Part shown: positions 53,901 through 64,000 of the stretch, one piece after another | Layout: the number at the start of each line of letters is the position of its first letter | Numbering within the stretch: the first letter of the stretch is position 1 | Source of the DNA: Hippophae tibetana | Taxonomy: Eukaryota > Streptophyta > Magnoliopsida > Rosales > Elaeagnaceae | Direction of reading: 5' to 3' | DNA: 64,000 nt | Assembly: GCA_037013495.1 (NCBI GenBank) | Contig: CM072801.1 | Span: forward strand, 104,229,816-104,293,815 | Notes under the pieces: generated by a model | The model's database searches: none | Told to the model about the DNA's origin: nothing | Seen by the model: only the letters and a program-made list of their open reading frames with translations | Made by a program: the position numbers and the translations under genes

Positions 53901-56900
53901 GTTCTAAAAAGTGGACAATTGAACTATTTTTTACTTTATGTTTTTGCAAAATGAAATGAGTTTAGATTTGATATTTTATAATAGTCGTTTTGATGTATGA
54001 CTTAAAAGTTATAAAAGTTTAAAGTTGGAACCTTAATAAATAATTTCTTTTTTTAAAATTACGAACTCCAAAAATTTTGTTGTTTTTAATTCAGGATCAA
54101 AGATTTGTTGAACGCCGAAAAAAAAGAAAGGGAAAATGATACGGTGAATTAAAAGAAAAGTACGAAATGAAATGCAAATAAGAAAATAATGACAACAAAA
54201 TCTAAATAAAACAAAAGACTCGTAGAAATATTTGTTTCTTTAATTGTGATTGGTACCAAAAGAATGCAAAAAACAATAAAATGGAAACGTTTAGTAATTC
54301 TAAAATTCAAAAAATAGATATATTAACATAGATATACTATTTTGGGCAACCAAGACTTCGATACCAAATGATACGGATCTTTTATGCGGACCATTTTGGA
54401 AACCATGAAATCAAAGGAATGAGAAAGATTGAATTGCTAAGAACATGGTTAATATAATCAAATTTGAACAATTAAGAACAAGATTAGAAAACCACGCAAA
54501 AATGTGAGACCAAACTATTAGACGTCGGAAGGTAGTATAAGCGATGGAATTTGGGTTCTAAAAAGTGGACAACTGAACTATTTTTTACTTTATGTTTTTG
54601 CTAATTGAAATGATTTTAGATTTGATATTTTATAATAGTCGTTTTGATGTATGACTTAAAAGTTATAACAGTTTAAAGTTGGATCCTCAATAAATAATTT
54701 CTTTTTTTTTAAATTACGAACTCCAGAAATTTTGTTGTTTTTTTATTCAGGATCAAAGATCAGTTGAACGCCGAAAAAAAAGAAAAGGAAAATGATACAT
54801 TGAATTTAAAGAAAAGTACGAAATGAAATGCAAATAAGAAAATTATGACAACAAAATCTAAAGAAAACAAAAGGCTTGTAGAAATATTTGTTTCTTTAAT
54901 TGTTATTCGGACCAAAAGAATGCAAAAAACAATAAAATGGAAACGTTTAGTAAATCTAAAATTCAAAAAATAGATATATTAAGAGAGATATACTATTTTG
55001 GGCAACCAAGGCTTCGATACCAAATGATACGGATCTTTTATGCGGATCATTTTGGAAACCATGAAATCAAAGGAATGAGAAAGATTGAATTGCTAAGAAA
55101 ATGGCTAATATAATCAAATTTGAACAATTAAGAACACGATTAGAAAACGACGCAAAAATGTGAGACCAAGCTATTTGACGTCGGAAAGTAGATAAGCGAT
55201 GGAATTTGGGTTCTAAAAAGTGGACAATTGAACTATTTTTTACTTTATGTTTTTGCAAATTGAAATGAGTTTAGATTTGATATTTTATAATAGTCGTTTT
55301 GATGTATGACTTAAAAGTTATAACAGTTTAAAGTTGGAACCTTAATAAATAATTTATTTTTTTTAAATTACGAACTCCAAAAATTTTGTTGTTTTTAATT
55401 CATGATCAAAGATTTGTTGAACGCCGAAAAAAAAAGAAAAGGAAAATGATACGGTGAATTAAAAGAAAAGTACGAAATGAAATGCAAATAAGAAAATAAT
55501 GACAACAAAATCTAAATAAAACAAAAGACTTGTAGAAATATTTGTTTCTTTAATTGTGATTTGGACCAAAAGAATGCAAAAAACAATAAAATGGAAACGT
55601 TTAGTAATTCTAAAATTTAAAAAATAGATATATTAAGAGAGATATACTATTTTGGGCAACCAAGACTTTGATACCAAATGATACGGATCTTTTATGCGGA
55701 CCATTTTGGAAACCATGAACTCAAAGGAATGAGAAAGATTGAATTGCTAAGAAAATGGTTAATATAATCAAATTTAAACAATTAAGAACACGATTAGAAA
55801 ACCACGCAAAAATGTGAGACAAAACTATTAGACGTCGGAAAGTAGTGTAAGTGATGGAATTTGGGTTCTAAAAAGTGGACAAATGAACTATTTTTTACTT
55901 TATGTTTTTGCAAATTGAAATGAGTTTTGATTTGATGTTTTATAATAGTCGTTTTGATTTATGACTTAAAAGTTATAACAGTTTAAAGTTGGATCCTCAA
56001 TAAATAATTTTTTTTTTTAAATTACGAACTCCAGAAATTTTGTTGTTTTTTTATTCCTGATTAAAGATCGGTTGAACGCCGAAAAAAAAGAAAAGGAAAA
56101 TGATACATTGAATTTAAAGAAAAGTACGAAATGAAATGCAAATAAGAAAATTATGACAACAAAATCTAAAGAAAACAAAAGGCTTGTAGAAATATTTGTT
56201 TCTTTAATTGTTATTTGGGCCAAAAGAATGCAAAAGACAATAAAATGGAAACGTTTAGTAAATCTAAAATTCAAAAAATAGATATATTAAGAGAGATATA
56301 CTATTTTGGGCAACCAAGGCTTCGATACCAAATGATACGGATCTTTTATACGGACCATTTTGGAAACCATGAAATCAAAGGAATGATAAAGATTGAATTG
56401 CTAAGAAAATGGTTAATATAATCAAATTTGAACAATTAAGAACACGATTAGAAAACAACGCAAAAATGTGAGACCAAACTATTAGACGTCGGAAAGTAGG
56501 TAAGCGATGGAATTTGGGTTCTAAAAAGTGGACAATTGAACTATTTTTTACTTTATGTTTTTGCAAAATGAAATGAGTTTAGATTTGATATTTTATAATA
56601 TCGTTTTGATGTATGACTTAAAAGTTATAACAGTTTAAAGTTGGAACCTTAATAAATAATTTCTTTTTTTAAAATTACGAACTCCAAAAATTTTGTTGTT
56701 TTTAATTCAGGATCAAAGATTTGTTGAACGCCGAAAAAAAAAGAAAAGGAAAATGATACGGTGAATTAAAAGAAAAGTACGAAATGAAATGCAAATAAGA
56801 AAATAATGACAACAAAATCTAAATAAAACAAAAGAATTGTAGAAATATTTGTTTCTTTAATTGTGATTGGTACCAAAAGAATGCAAAAAACAATAAAATG

Positions 56901-59900
56901 GAAACGTTTAGTAATTCTAAAATTCCAAAAATAGATATATTAACATAGATATACTATTTTGGGCAACCAAGACTTCGATACCAAATGATACGGATCTTTT
57001 ATGCGGACCATTTTGGAAACCATGAACTCAAAGGAATGAGAAAGATTGAATTGCTAAGAGCATGGTTAATATAATCAAATTTGAACAATTAAGAACACGA
57101 TTAGAAAACCACGCAAAAATGTGAGACCAAACTATTAGACGTCGGAAGGTAGTATAAGCGATGCAATTTGGGTTCTAAAAAGTGGACAACTGAACTATTT
57201 TTTACTTTATGTTTTTGCTAATTGAAATGAGTTTAGATTTGATATTTTATAATAGTCGTTTTGATGTATGACTTAAAAGTTATAACAGTTTAAAGTTGGA
57301 TCCCCAATAAATAATTTCTTTTTTTTTTAAATTACGAACTCCAGAAATTTTGTTGTTTTTTTTATTCAGGATCAAAGATCGGTTGAACGCCGAAAAAAAA
57401 GAAAAGGAAAATGATACATTGAATTTAAAGAAAAGTACGAAATGAAATGCAAATAAGAAAATTATGACAACAAAATCTAAAGAAAACAAAAGGCTTGTAG
57501 AAATATTTGTTTCTTTAATTGTTATTTGGACCAAAAGAATGCAAAAAACAATAAAATGGAAATGTTTAGTAAATCTAAAATTCAAAAAATAGATATATTA
57601 AGAGAGATATACTATTTTGGGTAACCAAGGCTTCGATACCAAATGATACGGATCTTTTATGCGGATCATTTGGAAACCATGAAATCAAAGGAATGAGAAA
57701 GATTGAATTGCTAAGAAAATGGTTAATAAAATCAAATTTGAACAATTAAGAACACGATTAGAAAACGACGCAAAAATGTGAGACCAAACTATTAGACGTC
57801 GGAAAGTAGATAAGCGATGGAATTTGGGTTCTAAAAAGTGGACAATTGAACTATTTTTTACTTTATGTTTTTTCAAATTGAAATGAGTTTAGATTTGATA
57901 TTTTATAATAGTCGTTTTGATGTATGACTTAAAAGTTATAACAGTTTAAAGTTGGAACATTAATAAATAATTTATTTTTTTTAAATTACGAACTCCAAAA
58001 ATTTTGTTGTTTTTAATTCATGATCAAAGATTTGTTGAACGCCGAAAAAAAAGAAAAGGAAAATGATACAGTGAATTAAAAGAAAAGTACGAAATGAAAT
58101 GCAAATAAGAAAATAATGACAACAAAATCTAAATAAAACAAAAGACTTGTAGAAATATTTGTTTCTTTAATTGTGATTTGGACCAAAAGAATGCAAAAAA
58201 CAATAAAATGGAAACGTTTAGTAATTCTAAAATTTAAAAAATAGATATATTAAGAGAGATATACTATTTTGGGCAACGAAGACTTCGATACCAAACGATA
58301 CAGATCTTTTATGCGGACCATTTTGGAAACCATGAACTCAAAGGAATGAGAAAGATTGAATTGTTAAGAAAATGGTTAATATAATCAAATTTGAACAATT
58401 AAGAACACGATTAGAAAACCACGCAAAAATGTGAGACCAAACTATTAGACGTCGGAAAGTAGTGTAAGCGATGCAATTTGGGTTCTAAAAAGTGGACAAA
58501 TGAACTATTTTTTACTTTATGTTTTTGCAAATTAAAATGAGTTTTCATTTGATATTTTATAATAGTCGTTTTGATTTATGACTTAAAAGTTATAAGAGTT
58601 TAAAGTTGGATCCTCAATAAATAATTTTTTTTTTTTAAATTACGAACTCCAGAAATTTTGTTGTTTTTTTATTCATGATCAAAGATCGGTTGAACGCCGA
58701 AAAAAAAGAAAAGGAAAATGATACATTGAATTTAAAGAAAAGTACGAAATGAAATGCAAATAAGAAAATTATGACAACAAAATCTAAAGAAAACAAAAGG
58801 CTTGTGGAAATATTTGTTTCTTTAATTGTTATTTGGGCCAAAAGAATGCAAAAGACAATAAAATGGAAACGTTTAGTAAATCTAAAATACAAAAAATAGA
58901 TATATTAAGAGAGATATACTATTTTGGGCAACCAAGGCTTCGATACCAAATGATACGGATCTTTTATACGGACCATTTTGGAAACCATGAAATCAAAGGA
59001 ATGAGAAAGATTGAATTGCTAAGAAAATGGTTAATATAATCAAATTTGAACAATTAAGAACACGATTAGAAAACGACGCAAAAATGTGAGACCAAACTAT
59101 TAGACGTCGGAAAGTAGGTAAGCGATGTAATTTGGGTTCTAAAAAGTGGACAATTGAACTATTTTTTACTTTATGTTTTTGCAAAATGAAATGAGTTTAG
59201 ATTTGATATTTTATAATAGTCGTTTTGATGTATGACTTAAAAGTTATAACAGTTTAAAGTTGGAACCTTAATAAATAATTTCTTTTTTTAAAATTACGAA
59301 CTCCAAAAATTTTGTTGCTTTTAATTCAGGATCAAAGATCGGTTGAAAGCCGAAAAAAAAGAAAAGGAAAATGATACATTGAATTTAAAGAAAAGTACGA
59401 AATGAAATGCAAATAAGAAAATTATGACAACAAAATCTAAAGAAAACAAAAGGCTTGTAGAAATATTTGTTTCTTTAATTGTTATTTGGACCAAAAGAAT
59501 GCAAAAAACAATAAAATGGAAATGTTTAGTAAATCTAAAATTCAAAAAATAGATATATTAAGAGAGATATACTATTTTGGGTAACCAAGGCTTCGATACC
59601 AAATGATACGGATCTTTTATGCGGATCATTTTGGAAACCATGAAATCAAAGGAATGAGAAAGATTGAATTGCTAAGAAAATGGTTAATATAATCAAATTT
59701 GAACAATTAAGAACACGATTAGAAAACGACGCAAAAATGTGAGACCAAACTATTAGACGTCGGAAAGTAGATAAGCGATGGAATTTGGGTTCTAAAAAGT
59801 GGACAATTGAACTATTTTTTACTTTATGTTTTTGCAAATTGAAATGAGTTTAGATTTGATATTTTATAATAGTCGTTTTGATGTATGACTTAAAAGTTAT

Positions 59901-60138
59901 AACAGTTTAAAGTTGGAACCTTAATAAACAATTTATTTTTTTTAAATTACGAACTCCAAAAATTTTGTTGTTTTTAATTCATGATCAAAGATTTGTTGAA
60001 CGCCGAAAAAAAAGAAAAGGAAAATGATACGGTGAATTAAAAGAAAAGTATGAAATGAAATGCAAATAAGAAAATAATGACAACAATATCTAAATAAAAC
60101 AAAAGACTTGTAGAAATATTTGTTTCTTTAATTGTGAT
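50988..60138. repeat. Three/four-monomer HOR, periods about 1,955 and 2,620 bp
   Basis: Lead monomers with gttatttgg (or gttattcgg) heads stand at 50988, 52954, 54907, 57526 and 59486, with spacings of 1966, 1953, 2619 and 1960 bp. Between them lie 51642, 52296 / 53597, 54250 / 55561, 56215, 56867 / 58178, 58833. The attaacatagat class occurs at 52296, 54250 and 56867 and is missing between 58833 and 59486, where a hybrid junction lies near 59,335. Lead monomers 50988, 52954, 57526 and 59486 carry gggtaaccaagg. The 54907 copy reads gggcaacc and has a ttcgg head. Period changes reflect gain or loss of single monomers. Confidence 0.82.
52960..52972. other. 10 bp deletion in the 52954 monomer
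   Basis: The usual accaaaagaatgcaaaaaac reads accaaaaaacaat here, a loss of about 10 bp between two caaaa repeats. It closes the 68-codon frame and is the main reason this monomer is only 643 bp long. It is consistent with slippage and is not seen in any other monomer of the window. Confidence 0.8.
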
Positions 60139-62756
60139 TTGTACCAAAAGAATGCAAAAAACAATAAAATCGAAACGTTTAGTAATTCTAAAATTCAAAA
60201 AATAGATATATTAAGAGAGATATACTATTTTGGGCAACGAAGACTTCGATACCAAACGATACAGATCTTTTATGCGGACCATTTTGGAAACCATGAACTC
60301 AAAGGAATGAGAAAGATTGAATTGTTAAGAAAATGGTTAATATAATCAAATTTGAACAATTAAGAACACGATTAGAAAACCACGCAAAAATGTGAGACCA
60401 AACTATTAGACGTCGGAAAGTAGTGTAAGCGATGCAATTTGGGTTCTAAAAAGTGGACAAATGAACTATTTTTTACTTTATGTTTTTGCAAATTAAAATG
60501 AGTTTTCATTTGATATTTTATAATAGTCGTTTTGACTTATGACTTAAAAGTTATAACAGTTTAAAGATGGATCCTCAATAAATAATATTTTTTTTTAAAT
60601 TACGAACTCCAGAATTTTTGTTGTTTTTTTATTCAGGATCAAAGATATGTTGAACGCCGAAAAAAAAGAAAAGGAAAATGATACATTGAATTAAAAGAAA
60701 AGAACGAAATGAAATGCAAATAAGAAAATTATGACAACAAAATCTAAAGAAAACAAAAGGCTTACAGAAATAGTTGTTTCTTTAATTGTGATTTGGACCA
60801 AAAGAATGCAAAAAACAATAAAATGGAAACGTTTAGTAATTCTAAAATTCAAAAAATAGATATATTAAGAGAGATATACTATTTTGGGCAACCAAGACTT
60901 CGATACCAAATGATACGGATCTTTTATGCGGACCATTTTGGAAACCATGAACTCAAAGGAATGAGAAAGATTGAATTGGTAAGAAAATGGTTAATATAAT
61001 CAAATTTGAACAATTAACAACACGATTAGAAAACCACGCAAAAATGTGAGACCAAACTATTAGACGTCGGAAAGTAGGTAAGCGATGATATTTGGGTTCT
61101 AAAAAGTGGACAATTGAACTATTTTTTACTTTATGTTTTTGCTAATTGAAATGAGTTTAGATTTGATATTTTATAATAGTCGTTTTGATGTATGACTTAA
61201 AAGTTATAACAGTTTAAAGTTGGAACCTCAATAAATTATTTCTTTTTTTTTAAATTACGAACTCCAGAATTTTTGTTGTTTTTTTATTCAGGATCAAAGA
61301 TATGTTGAACGCCGAAAAAAAAGAAAAGGAAAATGATACATTGAATTAAAAGAAAAGAACGAAATGAAATGCAAATAAGAAAATAATGACAACAAAATCT
61401 AAATAAAACAAAAGGCTTACAGAAATATTTGTTTCTTTAATTGTGATTTGGACCAAAAGAATGCAAAAAACAATAAAATGGAAACGTTTAGTAATTCTAA
61501 AATTCAAAAAATAGATATATTAAGAGAGATATACTATTTTGGGCAACGAAGACTTCGATACCAAACGATACAGATCTTTTATGCGGACCATTTTGGAAAC
61601 CATGAACTCAAAGGAATGAGAAAGATTGAATTGTTAAGAAAATGGTTAATATAATCAAATTTGAACAATTAAGAACACGATTAGAAAACCACGCAAAAAT
61701 GTGAGACCAAACTATTAGACGTCGGAAAGTAGTGTAAGCGATGCAATTTGGGTTCTAAAAAGTGGACAAATGAACTATTTTTTACTTTATGTTTTTGCAA
61801 ATTAAAATGAGTTTTCATTTGATATTTTATAATATTCGTTTTGATTTATGACTTAAAAGTTATAACAGTTTAAAGTTGGATCCTCAATAAATAATATTTT
61901 TTTTTAAATTACGAACTCCAGAATTTTTGTTGTTTTTTTATTCAGGATCAAAGATATGTTGAACGCCGAAAAAAAAGAAAAGGAAAATGATACATTGAAT
62001 TAAAAGAAAAGAACGAAATGAAATGCAAATAAGAAAATTATGACAACAAAATCTAAAGAAAACAAAAGGCTTACAGAAATATTTGTTTCTTTAATTGTGA
62101 TTTGGACCAAAAGAATGCAAAAAACAATAAAATGGAAACGTTTAGTAATTCTAAAATTCAAAAAATAGATATATTAAGAGAGATATACTATTTTGGGCAA
62201 CCAAGACTTCGATACCAAATGATACGGATCTTTTATGCGGACCATTTTGGAAACCATGAACTCAAAGGAATGAGAAAGATTGAATTGGTAAGAAAATGGT
62301 TAATATAATCAAATTTGAACAATTAACAACACGATTAGAAAACCACGCAAAAATGTGAGACCAAACTATTAGACGTCGGAAAGTAGGTAAGCGATGATAT
62401 TTGGGTTCTAAAAAGTGGACAATTGAACTATTTTTTACTTTATGTTTTTCCTAATTGAAATGAGTTTAGATTTGATATTTTATAATAGTCGTTTTGATGT
62501 ATGACTTAAAAGTTATAACAGTTTAAAGTTGGAACCTCAATAAATTATTTCTTTTTTTTTAAATTACGAACTCCAAAAATTTTGTTGTTTTTAATTCATG
62601 ATCAAAGATTTGTTGAACGCCGAAAAAAAAAGAAAAGGAAAATGATACGGTGAATTAAAAGAAAAGTACGAAATGAAATGCAAATAAGAAAATAATGACA
62701 ACAAAATCTAAATAAAACAAAAGACTTGTATAAATATTTGTTTCTTTAATTGTGAT
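60139..62756. repeat. Dimer HOR of 1,309 bp, two copies
   Basis: Anchors 60139 and 60793 are repeated as 61448 and 62102. Marks are gggcaacgaagac with accaaacgatacag (60139 and 61448), gaattggtaagaaaatgg with gaacaattaacaac (60793 and 62102), gatgatatttggg, ccagaatttttgttg, gatatgttgaac and ggcttacagaaat. The head of 60139 has ttgtacc and aatcgaaacg while 61448 has ttggacc and aatggaaacg, so the first copy begins as a hybrid with the preceding block. The second copy leaves the pattern near 62,570, where the tail becomes ccaaaaattttgttgtttttaatt. Confidence 0.88.
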
Positions 62757-64000
62757 TTGTACCAAAAGAATGCAAAAAACAATAAAATGGAAACGTTTAG
62801 TAATTCTAAAATTTAAAAAATAGATATATTAAGAGAGATATACTATTTTGGGCAACCAAGACTTTGTTACCAAATGATACGGTTCTTTTATGCGGACCAT
62901 TTTGGAAACCATGAACTCAAAGGAATGAGAAAGATTGAATTGCTAAGAAAATGGTTAATATAATCAAATTTGAACAATTAAGAACACGATTAGAAAACCA
63001 GGCAAAAATGTGAGACCAAACTATTAGACGTCGGAAAGTAGTGTAAATGATGGAATTTGGGTTCTAAAAAGTGGACAAATGAACTATTTTTTACTTTATG
63101 TTTTTGCAAATTGAAATGAGTTTTGATTTGATGTTTTATAATAGTCGTTTTGATTTATGACTTAAAAGTTATAACAATTTAAAGTTGGATCCTCAATAAA
63201 TAATTTTTTTTTTAAATTACGAACTCCAGAAATTTTGTTGTTTTTTTATTCATGATCAAAGATCGGTTGAACGCCGAAAAAAAAGAAAAGGAAAATGATA
63301 CATTGAATTTAAAGAAAAGTACGAAATGAAATGCAAATAAGAAAATTATGACAACAAAATCTAAAGAAAACAAAAGGCTTGTAGAAATATTTGTTTCTTT
63401 AATTGTTATTTGGGCCAAAAGAATGCAAAAGACAATAAAATGGAAACGTTTAGTAAATCTAAAATTCAAAAAATAGATATATTAAGAGAGATATACTATT
63501 TTGGGCAACCAAGGCTTCGATACCAAATGATACGGATCTTTTATACGGACCATTTTGGAAACCATGAAATCAAAGGAATGAGAAAGATTGAATTGCTAAG
63601 AAAATGGTTAATATAATCAAATTTGAACAATTAAGAACACGATTAGAAAACTACGCAAAAATGTGAGACCAAACTATTAGACGTCGGAAAGTAGGTAAGC
63701 GATGATATTTGGGTTCTAAAAAGTGGACAATTGAACTATTTTTTACTTTATGTTTTTGCAAAATGAAATGAGTTTAGATTTGATATTTTATAATAGTCGT
63801 TTTGATGTATGACTTAAAAGTTATAACAGTTTAAAGTTGGAACCTTAATAAATAATTTCTTTTTTTAAAATTACGAACTCCAAAAATTTTGTTGTTTTTA
63901 ATTCAGGATCAAAGATTTGTTGAACGCCGAAAAAAAAAGAAAAGGAAAATGATACGGTGAATTAAAAGAAAAGTACGAAATGAAATGCAAATAAGAAAAT
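62757..64000. repeat. Right edge: monomer at 62757 and cut monomer at 63410
   Basis: The 62757 monomer (ttgtacc, aatttaaaaaatag, ctttgttacc, cggttctttt) and the 63410 monomer (ttgggcc, atgcaaaagac, ttatacggacc) correspond to 55561/56215 and 58178/58833 in class order. The window ends inside the 63410 monomer at gcaaataagaaaat, so the array continues past the right edge. Confidence 0.85.

Larger units (their letters stand above)
1..64000. repeat. AT-rich satellite array, ~655 bp monomer, head to tail
   Basis: A unit of about 652-659 bp recurs without interruption over the whole window, always in the same orientation. Each unit can be recognised by ggaaaccatgaa, gaatgagaaagattgaatt, ttgggttctaaaaagtg, atgacttaaaagttataa, gaacgccgaaaaaa and aatatttgtttctttaatt, in that order. 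Using the TTG before accaaaag as an arbitrary phase point, I placed 96 anchors from 505 to 63410. Three extra truncated monomers lack the anchor. Adjacent monomers often differ at many diagnostic bases, whereas monomers several units apart can be almost identical, which is the signature of higher-order repeats. No foreign insertion or unique spacer is seen. The family is not one I recognise. Long arrays of this kind are known from eukaryotic heterochromatin. The exact chromosomal location is inference. Confidence 0.98.

Noticed and set aside
1818..63616. The 68-codon plus-strand frames as a family of small protein genes
   Set aside because: They sit in every satellite unit in fixed phase, start at TTG, lack the internal ATG in one class and are broken in about 40 of 96 monomers. 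No promoter or gene context is visible. I list the frame once as 'other'.
1..64000. CENP-B box
   Set aside because: I looked for TTCG-N4-A-N2-CGGG on both strands. The nearest text, cttcgataccaaatgatacgg, lacks the required A and the CGGG, so there is no canonical box.
1..64000. Tandem 5S rRNA, spliced-leader, histone or rDNA spacer repeat
   Set aside because: Unit size would fit some of these, but no 5S box A/C-like GC-rich block, no spliced-leader-like exon, no histone frame and no rRNA core was seen in any monomer.
1..64000. CRISPR array
   Set aside because: The whole 655 bp unit is repeated, not a short repeat with unique spacers.

Overview
The whole 64 kb window is one uninterrupted tandem satellite array. 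A strongly AT-rich unit (about 70-75 % A+T from hand counts of a few lines) of roughly 652-659 bp repeats head to tail in one orientation from the first base to the last. I placed 96 copies of an anchor (TTG of tttgg/tttgt just before accaaaag), plus three truncated monomers that lack the anchor. Both window edges cut a monomer, so the array continues on both sides. I see no gene, tRNA, rRNA, CRISPR array, transposon, telomere repeat or unique sequence. This points to a nuclear eukaryotic heterochromatic locus (centromeric, pericentromeric, subtelomeric or B-chromosome type). The host species cannot be named from the sequence, and a centromeric role is inference only.

Layout. Left lineage, 1 to about 19.5 kb: monomers mostly 655-659 bp. 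It holds a run of three near-identical monomers (about 1.4-3.4 kb), a five-monomer higher-order repeat (HOR) of 3,287 bp (2.5-9.0 kb), a related 3,285 bp five-mer (9.7-14.9 kb), and a 3,289 bp five-mer containing a 1,315 bp dimer (15.0-18.9 kb). From about 19.5 to 23.5 kb is a transition zone of more irregular monomers. Right lineage, about 23.5-64 kb: monomers mostly 653-657 bp. It holds a 2,620 bp four-mer (23.5-30.3 kb), a recombined mosaic (30.3-33.3 kb), a second 2,620 bp four-mer (33.3-38.6 kb), a compound HOR carrying a truncated monomer (38.6-48.4 kb, periods 3,487 and 4,140 bp), a 1,313 bp dimer (48.4-51.0 kb), a three/four-mer HOR of about 1,955 or 2,620 bp (51.0-60.1 kb), a 1,309 bp dimer (60.1-62.8 kb), and a tail resembling 55.6-56.8 kb.

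There is no set of genes acting together here. The information in the window is evolutionary: nested local amplifications, hybrid monomers at copy-switch points, one deletion junction shared by three copies, and CpG-to-TpG decay that suggests methylated DNA. A 68-codon reading frame recurs in 56 of the 96 anchored monomers. It usually starts at TTG, is broken by subfamily-specific stops in the other 40, and is best regarded as non-coding until tested. I found no convincing new functional system. The noteworthy content is the HOR architecture and its recombination record.
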